A stretch of DNA of 64,000 bases, taken from NCBI RefSeq assembly GCF_024171945.1, contig NZ_JAMTCR010000002.1, forward strand, positions 2,790,001-2,854,000, read 5' to 3'. Below are positions 52,913-60,850 of this stretch, one piece after another. Origin of the DNA: Actinokineospora globicatena. Lineage in GTDB: Bacteria; Actinomycetota; Actinomycetes; Mycobacteriales; Pseudonocardiaceae. The notes beneath the pieces are model-generated. The model was not told where the DNA came from, did no database searches, and worked only from the letters and a program-made list of their open reading frames with translations. Position 1 is the first letter of the stretch. The number at the start of each line of letters is the position of its first letter. The translations under genes and the position numbers were made by a program.

Positions 52913-55283
52913 ACGCGATCGGCGTGAGGACCCGGTGACCAGCAGCTCCTCCGAGGTGTCCGGCTCCGCGCACGATGTCGTGCAGGCCAATGCGGTCCAC
53001 GGCGACATCCACTTCCACGGTGGGCACACCCGGCACCCCGTGCCCAGCCAGTTGCCGGGCGATGTCAGCGGGTTCGTCAACCGGGGGCACGAACGCCGGG
53101 TGCTCGACGCCGTGCTCGATGGTGGAGCGGCCGCAGGCGGGCTGTACGTGATCACTGGGACCGCTGGTGTCGGGAAGACCTCGTTGGCCCTGCATTGGGC
53201 GCACAGTGTGCGGCGGCATTTCCCGGACGGCCAGCTCTATGTCAACCTCCGTGGTTACGACCCCGGCGTGCCAGTCAGCGCGGCACAAGCTCTCGACAGG
53301 TTCCTTCGCGCGTTGGGATTGCCGCGAGAGCGGATTCCGAACGCGACGGACGACCGGTCAGCGCTGTTCCGGTCATTGCTGGCGGATCGACGGGTGTTGC
53401 TGGTACTCGACAACGCCGCCACGGTGAGCCAGGTGCGGCCGCTGCTCCCGGCAACGGAGCGCTGCCTCGTGCTCATCACCAGCCGCAGCAGACTCTCCGG
53501 ACTGGTGGCCAGGGACGGTGCTCATCGTCTCTTGTTGGACATGCTCTCCGAGCGCGATGCGGTAGACCTGTTGCGTGCCGTGACCTCCGGCTACCGCAGC
53601 CCGGACAAGGACGAAGACCTCGTCGAGCTGGCGCGGTTGTGCGCCCGACTTCCCCTCGCACTGCGCATCGCGGCCGAGCGGGCCTCGAGCAGGCCGTTGA
53701 TGCCCTTGCGCGAACTGATCGAGGACCTCAGGGACGAGTCGGCGCTGTGGGACGCGTTGACCGTGGCGGACGACGATGAGTCCGACGCGGTGCGGACCGT
53801 GTTCGCTTGGTCCTACCGCGCGCTTCCCGAGCAGCCCGCCCGGCTGTTCCGCCTGCTGGGACTGCACCCAGGCCCGGAGTTCGGGACCGGCGTGGCCGCC
53901 GCCCTCGCTGGGACGAGCGCGGCCAAGGTCCGGCGCCTGCTCGACTCCCTCGTCGGTGCTCACGTGCTCGAGCAGCACGCACAGGGACGCTTCCAGTTCC
54001 ACGACCTGCTCCGGGTGTACGCGGCGCAGCAGGCGGTGCAGCAGGAAACCGAGCAGGACCGTGCGGCGGCTCTCGGCAGGGCGTTGGACCACTACCTGCA
54101 CACGCTGGCAGGTGCCATCGCGCTCATCGCCCCGTTGGATCGACCTGTTCCGCTGGACTCCGCCCCACCGGACGCCGTTCCCGAGCAGTTCGGTGATCGG
54201 GACAGTGCTTTCGCCTGGTACGAGCGGGAGCAGACCAACCTCGTCTCCGCCGTGCGGTCCGCCGCAGCCGGGGGGAGGCACGATGTCGCCTGGCGGACAG
54301 CCGCGTTGTTGCGGAGCGTGTACGTCTCCCAGAACCCGTTCGACGAGTGGTTCGAGACCGCTCGAATCGGGCTTTCCTCCGCTCAGGCGCTCGGTGACCA
54401 GCGGGGAGTGGCTGAATTGTTGGACAGCCTGGGTAAGGCTTGCTTGCAGTCTCAGCGACTCGACGAGGCGGCCGCCACGCACACCGAGGCGCTGCGCGTG
54501 CGACGTGAGATCGGGGACCGCTACGGCGAAGGCGTCGCCACCAACGCGCTCGGGTTGATCGCATGGCGCCGTCGTGCGCTCGTCGAGGCGCGACGGCGGT
54601 TCGCCGAGAGCCTGGTCGTGTTCGACGAGCTCGCCGACACCCGTTGGCAAGCGCTCGTCCGCACGAACATCGGCATGGCCGACTACGACCGGCTCGACCT
54701 CGACGCGGCGGCGGAGGCGCTGCGCGAGGCCGTGCGGCTCTGCGAGCAGCGGGGCGATCGGGCGTACACCGGGAACGCGCTGTTCTACCTCGCGATGCCC
54801 CTGCGGGAACTGGGTGAGCTCGATGCCGCGCGGGCGGCGATCGATCGCGCGCTGGTGATCGCCGAGGAAGACGCGCTGGTGGCGTGGGGTGCGTTCTGGC
54901 TGCTGGAACTCGCCAGGATCAGACGCGCTCAGGGCGATCCGGGAGAGGCCTTGGCCGCGTGCCAACGGTCAGCGGTGGCGCAGCGGCAGATCGGGGACCG
55001 CAACCGTGAGGCGGCCGCCTTGGACGGTGCGGGTGAGGCCTACCGAGACCTGGGGCGGTTCGAGGACGCGGCGAAGTTCCACCGTCGAGCCATCGCGATC
55101 TACCGGGACACCGGGGATCGTTGGCTGCTTGCCAACGCACTGGCCAACTTGATCGAGGCGATGCGTGGTGCGGACGCACCGGACGCCACCGCGGCGCTTG
55201 TCGAGGAGGCATCCGTCGCCTTGCGGGATTTCGACGACCCGAGGGTCGCCAGGCTCCGGCTCCGCCTGGTCGGGGACAGCTAG
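52905..55283 (+). CDS. NB-ARC-TPR (NLR-like) protein with N-terminal amyloid-like motif
   Basis: 792 residues from ATG at 52905, which overlaps the DUF6879 stop by 8 bp; a GTG at 52936 is the alternative. No HTH precedes the NTPase. Instead, residues about 23-41 read AHDVVQANAVHGDIHFHGG, a V-V-Q-A...H-G-D-I-H-F pattern seen in RHIM-like bacterial amyloid motifs at NLR N-termini. NB-ARC features follow: TGTAGVGKTSLALHW near residue 85, VLLVLDNAA, LITSRSRL, and ARLPLALRIAAERAS. The C-terminal 350 residues are TPRs (for example LGKACLQSQRLDEAAATHTEAL). The likely role is a sensor that oligomerises and nucleates an effector carrying the same motif. The SEFIR protein at 40199-40852 is one candidate. 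Confidence 0.9.
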   Translation: MGERDRREDPVTSSSSEVSGSAHDVVQANAVHGDIHFHGGHTRHPVPSQLPGDVSGFVNRGHERRVLDAVLDGGAAAGGLYVITGTAGVGKTSLALHWAHSVRRHFPDGQLYVNLRGYDPGVPVSAAQALDRFLRALGLPRERIPNATDDRSALFRSLLADRRVLLVLDNAATVSQVRPLLPATERCLVLITSRSRLSGLVARDGAHRLLLDMLSERDAVDLLRAVTSGYRSPDKDEDLVELARLCARLPLALRIAAERASSRPLMPLRELIEDLRDESALWDALTVADDDESDAVRTVFAWSYRALPEQPARLFRLLGLHPGPEFGTGVAAALAGTSAAKVRRLLDSLVGAHVLEQHAQGRFQFHDLLRVYAAQQAVQQETEQDRAAALGRALDHYLHTLAGAIALIAPLDRPVPLDSAPPDAVPEQFGDRDSAFAWYEREQTNLVSAVRSAAAGGRHDVAWRTAALLRSVYVSQNPFDEWFETARIGLSSAQALGDQRGVAELLDSLGKACLQSQRLDEAAATHTEALRVRREIGDRYGEGVATNALGLIAWRRRALVEARRRFAESLVVFDELADTRWQALVRTNIGMADYDRLDLDAAAEALREAVRLCEQRGDRAYTGNALFYLAMPLRELGELDAARAAIDRALVIAEEDALVAWGAFWLLELARIRRAQGDPGEALAACQRSAVAQRQIGDRNREAAALDGAGEAYRDLGRFEDAAKFHRRAIAIYRDTGDRWLLANALANLIEAMRGADAPDATAALVEEASVALRDFDDPRVARLRLRLVGDS

Positions 55284-55458
55284 TGGTCGACGACGCCCAG
55301 CGAGATGTGGCCGACCTGATACACGCTCACGTCCAGCGGATAGCGCGGATCGACCCAGCTGTGGCTGTCTCCCCGACGCCGCTATCGAGAGCTCCACGCA
55401 GTCCGTCCACATCGCCACGGTCGGCACCGATGTCGTGGGCTTCATCGGCCGGTTCTGA
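55283..55458 (+). pseudogene. Frameshifted small ORF at the end of the NLR operon
   Basis: A GTG at 55283, sharing a base with the NB-ARC stop, opens VDDAQRDVADLIHAHVQRIA. About 30 codons on, the coding-like pattern (GC-rich third positions) continues in another frame with IESSTQSVHIATVGTDVV and ends GFIGRF at the TGA 55456-55458. The total of 176 nt is one short of 59 codons. The switch lies near the CCCC run at 55371-55374, so a one-base indel or a sequencing error is likely. No family was recognised. Confidence 0.5.
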
Positions 55459-55496
55459 CGACGTGGATCCGGCGCGTACCTCTGCCTGGTCCTGGG

Positions 55497-55533
55497 CCTG
55501 GCTGGTGACGCCCCCAGGACGTCACCAGCCAGG
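55497..55533. terminator. Bidirectional terminator between NLR operon and liv operon
   Basis: A perfect 14-bp stem, CCTGGCTGGTGACG (55497-55510) and its complement (55520-55533), has a 9-base loop. It lies just beyond the livF-like stop. Confidence 0.82.
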
Positions 55534-55548
55534 TGGGGGGCTGGGCCG

Positions 55549-56241
55549 CTATTCGCCCAGGTAGGCGGAGTGGAGGGTGTTGGGGGCGGCTAGGAGGGCT
55601 TCGGCGGTGCCTTGGTAGGTGACGCGGCCGGAGGAGACGACTATGGCGTCTTGGGAGACGCCCAGGGCGAGGTGGGTGAATTGCTCCACCAGGAGGATGG
55701 CGGCGCCCTCGGAGGCGAAGCGGGTGACCATGGGGAGCAGGCGGGTGAAGACGACGGGGGCCAGGCCGAGGGACATCTCGTCGATGAGGAGAAACTTGGG
55801 GCGGGCGGCGAAGGCCCGGGCCAGGACGACCATCTGCTGCTCGCCGCCGCTGAGCAGCGCGGTGGGGGAGTTGCGGCGCTTGTCGAGTTCGGGGAACAGG
55901 GCCAGGACCTCGTCCACCCGGGGCCACGTGCGGGCGGTCAGCTTCAGGTTCTCCAGGACCGTCAAGCCGGGGAACACCGCGCGGCCCTGTTCGATGTGGG
56001 CCAGGCCGAGCTTCGCGCGGGCGACCCGGGAGTGCTTGGTCACCTCGACGTCTCCGATGTGGACGGAGCCGCGGGCGGCGGGCAGGACGCCGGAGATGGC
56101 TTCCAGCAAGGACGTCTTGCCGGCGCCGTTGGGGCCGACCAGCGCGGTGATGCGGCCCGGTTCCAGGGTGAAGCCGACCTCGCGGATGACCGGGCCCGCG
56201 CCGCGGGTGACGGTGATGTCTCGCACCTGCAACGCGTTCAC
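55549..56241 (-). CDS. Branched-chain-type ABC transporter ATPase (LivF-like)
   Basis: 230 residues from GTG at 56241, which overlaps the preceding gene by four bases (GTGA). It has Walker A GPNGAGKTSLLEA, Q-loop IEQGRAVFPGLT, signature LSGGEQQMVVLARA, Walker B FLLIDEMSLGL and the switch-like LLVEQF. The EQGRAVFPGLTVLENL stretch is typical of LivF rather than LivG. It powers uptake with the fused LivM-LivG protein and LivH. The operon runs leftward: binding protein, LivH, LivMG, LivF. The substrate is probably an aromatic or amino-acid-like compound, judging by the neighbours. Confidence 0.93.
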   Translation of the reverse strand: MNALQVRDITVTRGAGPVIREVGFTLEPGRITALVGPNGAGKTSLLEAISGVLPAARGSVHIGDVEVTKHSRVARAKLGLAHIEQGRAVFPGLTVLENLKLTARTWPRVDEVLALFPELDKRRNSPTALLSGGEQQMVVLARAFAARPKFLLIDEMSLGLAPVVFTRLLPMVTRFASEGAAILLVEQFTHLALGVSQDAIVVSSGRVTYQGTAEALLAAPNTLHSAYLGE

Positions 56242-57959
56242 AGCAGCTCCGTTTCGCCCATGTAGGCCTTGAGGACGTCGGGGTTGGCCAGCACCTCGGC
56301 CTGCGGGCCGCTGGCCAGCACCTGCCCGAAGTCCAGCACGGTGATCGTGTCGCACACCGAGCGGACCAGGTCCAGGTCGTGCTCGATGAGCAGCACCGAC
56401 ACGCCGAAGCGGGCCGGGACCTGGCGCAGCCGCAGCCCGAGGGCGACGTGCTCCTCGTGCGGCAGACCGGCGGCCGGCTCGTCGAGCAGCAGGACCTTCG
56501 GCCTGGCCAGCAGGTGGCCGACGACCTCCACCAACCGGCGGGCACCGACGTCGACGCGGCGCAGCGGGGTCTTGGCCGGGGGGCAGCCGAAGAACTCCAG
56601 CGCCTCGTCGATCTCCGACGACGACAACCGCCGCCGGGCAACGAAACGGACGTAGGCACCCACGGTCAGCCCAGCGGGCACACGGTCCTGTTGGAACGTT
56701 CGGCGCAAGCCGGCCCGAGCGCGGCGCGTGGGCGACAGCCCATTGAGCGGTCGGCCGTCCAACTCCACCGACCCGGTCGCCTGTGGCAGGAACCCGCTGA
56801 TGATGTCGACCAAAGTGGACTTACCAGCACCGTTGGGCCCGATCACGCCGAGCACCCCGTTCGACGGCACCGACAGGTTCACCCCCGCCAACGCCTTCAC
56901 CTCGCCGAAGCTCACGCTCAGGTCCCGCACCACCAGCACGGGCTCACCCGGCGGCGGCATGTCCACCTCGGCGGGCGGCGCGCTCAACTCCACGCCTGCC
57001 GCGCCCTTGGACCGCCGTCGCCACAGCTCGCGGACCGCGGTGCCCAGGTTGCCACCGGTGGTCAGCGCGTGCGTGCCCAGCAGGCCGAACACCACGAAAC
57101 CCCAGTCCTGCGGCACACCCCAGCGCTTGAGCAGCTCGGGGACCGCGACCCACAGGACCGCGCCGAACACCGCCATGTCGATCAGGTGCGCGCCGGACAT
57201 GATCGCCAGCACGTAGAGCGCCAGCGACTGCATCGCGGTGAAGCTCGCCGGGAACGCCAACCCGACCTGCCCGGTCAGCAGTCCACCCGCGACACCGCCG
57301 AGCGCCGCGCTCACCGCGAACGCGCTCAGCTTGGACGTCCGCACGCTCGCGCCCGCCGCCGCCGTGCCGCGCTCGGAGAACGCCACCGCCTGCCAGCCGC
57401 TGCCCCACCGGGTCTTGCGCAGGAAGTGCACCAGCAGGCAGCACGCAGTCAGCACGATCGTGCCGAGCCAGAAGTAGTTCCGGTCGTCGGAGAAGGCCTC
57501 CGGGCGGTCGACCGACACACCGTCCACAGTGCCCGGGAACTGGATCTGCACCAGCGTCAGGTCAGCCGCCGCGGCGAGTCCGAGCGTCACCACGGCCAGG
57601 TTGATGCCGCGCAACCGCAACGCGGGCAGGCCGACCAGCACGCCGACCAACCCAGCCGCGACACCACCGCACACCAGCCACACCAGGAAGCCGCCGGGGG
57701 CGCCGATCCGGTTGAGCCCGGACACCACCCACGCGCCGACGGCGGCGAAAGTCAACTGGCACAACGAGACCATGCCCGCGCTGCCGGTGACCACCCCCAG
57801 CCCCAGCAGCGCGATGCCCGCCACTATCGCGCTCATGCCCAGGTACACGAAGTACCCGTCGAGCCCGACGCTGAACAGGTAGCCCACGACGATCGCCGCA
57901 CCGGCGACCACCAACGGGACCCCCAGCCGGGTCAGCGGCCCGGTTTCAGCGCGCGACAT
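56238..57959 (-). CDS. Fused LivM permease - LivG ATPase
   Basis: 573 residues from ATG at 57959, overlapping livH by 14 bp. Residues 1 to about 320 are a LivM-type permease with about nine hydrophobic segments (VVAGAAIVVGYLFSVGLDG, LGLGVVTGSAGMVSLCQ, INLAVVTLGLAAAADL). A proline-rich linker (about 330-345) leads to a LivG-type ATPase. This has Walker A GPNGAGKSTLVD, RRTFQQDRVPAGLTV, and Walker B VLLLDEPAAGLPHEEH with LLIEHDLDLV. The ABC signature is atypical: where LSxGQ is expected it reads VDVGARRLVEVVG. Fusions of this kind occur in actinobacterial Liv systems. Reduced or asymmetric ATP hydrolysis is possible, with LivF carrying the canonical signature. Confidence 0.93.
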   Translation of the reverse strand: MSRAETGPLTRLGVPLVVAGAAIVVGYLFSVGLDGYFVYLGMSAIVAGIALLGLGVVTGSAGMVSLCQLTFAAVGAWVVSGLNRIGAPGGFLVWLVCGGVAAGLVGVLVGLPALRLRGINLAVVTLGLAAAADLTLVQIQFPGTVDGVSVDRPEAFSDDRNYFWLGTIVLTACCLLVHFLRKTRWGSGWQAVAFSERGTAAAGASVRTSKLSAFAVSAALGGVAGGLLTGQVGLAFPASFTAMQSLALYVLAIMSGAHLIDMAVFGAVLWVAVPELLKRWGVPQDWGFVVFGLLGTHALTTGGNLGTAVRELWRRRSKGAAGVELSAPPAEVDMPPPGEPVLVVRDLSVSFGEVKALAGVNLSVPSNGVLGVIGPNGAGKSTLVDIISGFLPQATGSVELDGRPLNGLSPTRRARAGLRRTFQQDRVPAGLTVGAYVRFVARRRLSSSEIDEALEFFGCPPAKTPLRRVDVGARRLVEVVGHLLARPKVLLLDEPAAGLPHEEHVALGLRLRQVPARFGVSVLLIEHDLDLVRSVCDTITVLDFGQVLASGPQAEVLANPDVLKAYMGETELL

Positions 57960-58806
57960 CCCACACCTCCTTGCGCTGCGACCACAGCAAGAGCCCGACG
58001 ATGACGAGGAACGGCAGGAAGTAGCGGACCACCGAGAGGCTGTCGACCTGCGCGACGGCGCCCTGGGCCATGCCGAGCACGAGCCCGCCGACCACCGCGA
58101 GGTCGAGCCTGCGGAACCCGCCGAGCAGCGCGGCCGCCGCGGCGGGCACCACCAGCATCGACAGCGACGTGGCGTCGTTGGACTGCGACGGCGCGACGAT
58201 GGAGATGACCAGGGTGCTGAGCAACCCGGTCACCGCCCACACCGCGACCGCGAGCGGCTTGGCCGGGATGCCCATCAGCTCCGCGGTCGTCGGCCGCTCG
58301 GACAGCGCCCGCAGCTCCAGGCCGAACGAGGTCTTGCTCAGCAGCGCCCGGCACCCCACCGCGATGACCACCGAGAGCAGCACGGTCACCACCGTCACCT
58401 GGCTGACCACCACGCCGTTGACCGAGAACGCCGGGCCGTCGAGGATCGGGTGGAACGGCTGCGGCTTGTTGCCGAACAGGATGAACGACAACGAGATCAG
58501 CAGCAGCAGCACCGCCACGGTGACCGCGGAGCGGGTGCCGATGTCGGCCTCGGCCAGCCAGGTGGAGATGATCCAGCCCAGCAGCGCGCTGAGCGCGCCG
58601 CCGATCAGGATCCCGACCACCGTGCCCGCCCAGGTCGGGAGTCCGACCTGGATGGACAGGTGCACCGCGACGTAGCAGCCGAACATCCCGGTCGCGGACT
58701 GGGCGAAGTTGACCACCCGCACCAGTCGGGACATGAGCGTCAGGCACACCGCGAGCACGGCGTAGAGCCCACCCGCGGCGAGACCCGCCAGCGCCCCTTG
58801 CAGCAT
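57946..58806 (-). CDS. Branched-chain-type ABC transporter permease (LivH-like)
   Basis: 286 residues from ATG at 58806 with a GGGAG site 6 bases upstream. There are about eight membrane segments. LivH features include AGGLYAVLAVCLTLMSRLVRVVNFAQ at the N-terminus and the permease loop LRALSERPTTAELMGIPAK that contacts the ATPase. VVGGLVLGMAQGAVAQ follows near the end. It forms the membrane channel with the LivM half of the fused protein. It is the second gene of the operon, 84 bp after the binding-protein gene. Confidence 0.93.
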   Translation of the reverse strand: MLQGALAGLAAGGLYAVLAVCLTLMSRLVRVVNFAQSATGMFGCYVAVHLSIQVGLPTWAGTVVGILIGGALSALLGWIISTWLAEADIGTRSAVTVAVLLLLISLSFILFGNKPQPFHPILDGPAFSVNGVVVSQVTVVTVLLSVVIAVGCRALLSKTSFGLELRALSERPTTAELMGIPAKPLAVAVWAVTGLLSTLVISIVAPSQSNDATSLSMLVVPAAAAALLGGFRRLDLAVVGGLVLGMAQGAVAQVDSLSVVRYFLPFLVIVGLLLWSQRKEVWDVAR

Positions 58807-58890
58807 CGAGAACTCCCTTGCCGGTGGAACCCGCCGTGGCGATCCGGACTGGTACCGCCTCAGACCAACGTGGACAGTGCTAACTCTGGG

Positions 58891-60078
58891 CTAGTTCTTC
58901 GGGATGCGCAGCCAGTCGTCGGCCGCCAGCTCCCACTTGCCGGTGCCGCTGGTCAGCTTGATCGGCCAGCCCGCGGTGTTGTCGTGGTGGGTCTTGCCCT
59001 TGCCGAACACGTACGGGGTGCCCACCATCGGGTCGCTGATCGGCTGCATCTCCTGCAGCGCCTTGGTGACCGACTCCCGGGTGATGTCGCCCTGGATGCC
59101 CTTGACCACCTGCAGGAAGTACTTCGCCGCGAGGTAGCCGCCCTGGCTGAACGAGGTCAGCGGGATGTTGTTCTTCGTCATCAGCTCGCGCCACTCCTTG
59201 TTCTGCGAGCTGGCGGCGTCGGTGAACGGGTAGAACTCGGCCGGGACGTAGACACCCGCGCCCGCGTTGGTGACGGCCTTGGCGTAGTTCTCGCTGTAGA
59301 CGCTGGTCAGCAGCAGCCAGGTGACGTCGTTCCAGCCCTGCGCCGCGGCGGCCTTGAGCTGGCCGATGGAGTCCGGCTCGACCGGGTTGACGGTGATCGC
59401 CTTGCAGCCCGCCGAACGCGCCTTGACGATGTAGGAGGTGTAGTCGGAGCCGCCGTAGGGCACGGTGGCGTCCATGTAGGTCAGCTTCTTGCCGGTGATC
59501 TTCGACCACTCGTCGATCGCCGCCTGGTAGGAGGGCAGCGTGTTGCCCGCGATCTCGAGCAGCGCGCAGATGTTGTCGAGCTTGAGCACCTCGGAGCCGT
59601 AGAGCAGGGTCAGCGTCATGTCGTGGTAGGGACCGACGTTGGCCGGGGAGATGTTGGGGCTGTTGAAGCAGGCCGGGTCCACGCCGATGCCGGAGATGGA
59701 CAGGATCTTCTGCTGCTCGTAGTACTTGTTGTTGATCTCGCACTCGATCAGGCTCGACGAGCCGACCAGCGCGACGGCGTTGTCCGCGCCGACGACCTCG
59801 CGGGCGGCGGCCGCGGCGGCTGCCGGGTCGCCCTTGTCGTCGAGCGCCTTGTACTGGATCTGGCGCCCGTTCACCCCGCCGGAGGCGTTGGCGGCGTCGA
59901 AGACCGCCTTGGCGGCCGCGGAGGCCTCGGGGAAGGTCGCCGCACCGCTGAGCGCGTTGACCGAGCCGACGACGATCGGGCCGCTGCCCCCGCCGCTTCC
60001 GCTGTCCCCGCTGGCACACCCGGCGGCGACGAGCGCGACCGCGGCGGCGACGGCCACACTGCGCATGATCTTTCTCAT
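58891..60078 (-). CDS. Branched-chain-type substrate-binding lipoprotein (LivJ-like)
   Basis: 395 residues from ATG at 60078. The signal peptide has a basic start (MRKIMRS), a hydrophobic core and the lipobox LVAAGC, so the protein is probably a membrane-anchored lipoprotein. The mature part begins IVVGSVNALSGAATFPEASAA and has the type I periplasmic-binding fold (VGSSSLIECEINNKYYEQQK, GGSDYTSYIVKARSAGC). Related proteins bind amino acids, amides or aromatic acids. The neighbouring hydroxyquinol genes and MoaF-like genes make an aromatic ligand plausible. A long structured leader region lies upstream. Confidence 0.93.
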   Translation of the reverse strand: MRKIMRSVAVAAAVALVAAGCASGDSGSGGGSGPIVVGSVNALSGAATFPEASAAAKAVFDAANASGGVNGRQIQYKALDDKGDPAAAAAAAREVVGADNAVALVGSSSLIECEINNKYYEQQKILSISGIGVDPACFNSPNISPANVGPYHDMTLTLLYGSEVLKLDNICALLEIAGNTLPSYQAAIDEWSKITGKKLTYMDATVPYGGSDYTSYIVKARSAGCKAITVNPVEPDSIGQLKAAAAQGWNDVTWLLLTSVYSENYAKAVTNAGAGVYVPAEFYPFTDAASSQNKEWRELMTKNNIPLTSFSQGGYLAAKYFLQVVKGIQGDITRESVTKALQEMQPISDPMVGTPYVFGKGKTHHDNTAGWPIKLTSGTGKWELAADDWLRIPKN

Positions 60079-60214
60079 AGCGGTCCCTGTCTGTGTTCTC
60101 GGCTGCGTTCGCTTGCGCTCGCAGGGGGCACGGGATCTCGGGTCTGGAGGTGGAACGGACCTTACGAGTGGCCCGGCCCACGTTCCTTGACTTTGCGGGC
60201 ACGCGTGTTGTCGT

Positions 60215-60292
60215 GCGCGGCACGGGGTGCGACCCAGGTCACGAACCGCTCTCCTCGCGGAGACTTTCCCCAGCTCACACCCCGTGCCGCGC
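60215..60292. repeat. Long-range inverted repeat upstream of the binding-protein gene
   Basis: Perfect 15-bp arms, GCGCGGCACGGGGTG (60215-60229) and its complement (60278-60292), are separated by 48 bp. It lies 137 bp before the liv operon start and could be a structured leader or an operator pair. No known riboswitch was recognised. The rest of the 60079-60432 gap holds the three hairpins listed separately. Confidence 0.55.
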
Positions 60293-60310
60293 GCGGGCAG
60301 CACAACGACA

Positions 60311-60354
60311 GGAAGCCGCCTTCCGGGCACGAGTGTGCTCGGAAGGCGGCTTCC
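60311..60354. terminator. Strong hairpin, probable terminator of the MoaF2-NTF2 operon
   Basis: GGAAGCCGCCTTCCG (60311-60325) pairs perfectly with 60340-60354. Inside, GCAC and GTGC extend the stem around a GAGT loop. Confidence 0.75.
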
Positions 60355-60366
60355 CGCCGTGCCGAG

Positions 60367-60390
60367 TCACCTCATCGAGTGATGAGGTGA
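60367..60390. terminator. Second hairpin in tandem
   Basis: TCACCTCATC (60367-60376) and GATGAGGTGA (60381-60390) form a perfect 10-bp stem with a GAGT loop. It may be an additional terminator or an operator-like palindrome. Confidence 0.5.
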
Positions 60391-60400
60391 CCGGAATCCG

Positions 60401-60424
60401 CTGATCGGCGCGGCTGCCGATCAG
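60401..60424. terminator. Third hairpin, nearest the NTF2-like stop
   Basis: CTGATCGGC (60401-60409) and GCCGATCAG (60416-60424) form a perfect 9-bp stem with a 6-base loop, 9 bp beyond the NTF2-like stop codon. Confidence 0.55.
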
Positions 60425-60432
60425 GGGGCGCC

Positions 60433-60819
60433 TCAATCGATGGCCGCCGCCACGGGGACCGAGTCGACGATCTGCTCGAAGCTGGCCACGGTGTCGCCGT
60501 CGAACTTCCAGACGTGCGCCACGCGCGCGGTGAAGGACCGGCCGGATGCCTTGTTGGTGGCCTGGTAGTGCCCGAGGCCGATGACGGTCTGCCCGCCGTC
60601 GACCAGCTCGGCCAGGGTGAAGGTGTAGCCGTCCCAGTCCTTGCCGATGGCGAAGAACACGTTCTCCCGCACCTCGTCCGGCCCGGTGTAGGTGCCCGCG
60701 TACGGGAACCCGGCCGCCTCGGTCCAGGTGGTGTTCGCGGTGATCGGGGCGAGCATGCCGTCGAGGTCACCGCGGTCGCTTGCCGCGTAGTGCGCGGCGA
60801 CGACATCCACAGTAGACAA
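60433..60819 (-). CDS. NTF2/SnoaL-like protein
   Basis: 128 residues if the TTG at 60819 is the start; AAGGAG stands 6 bases before it. A GTG at 60810 is the alternative but is farther from that site. The sequence (VDVVAAHYAASDRGDLDGML, then HVWKFDGDTVASFEQIVDS) is a SnoaL/NTF2-like fold. This fold serves isomerases, hydroxylase partners and polyketide cyclases. It follows the MoaF2 gene by 31 bp on the same strand, so it is probably co-expressed with it. Its reaction is unknown. Confidence 0.82.
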   Translation of the reverse strand: MSTVDVVAAHYAASDRGDLDGMLAPITANTTWTEAAGFPYAGTYTGPDEVRENVFFAIGKDWDGYTFTLAELVDGGQTVIGLGHYQATNKASGRSFTARVAHVWKFDGDTVASFEQIVDSVPVAAAID

Positions 60820-60850
60820 TGGAGTCTCCTTGGGGTTGAACGGGTTCGGA

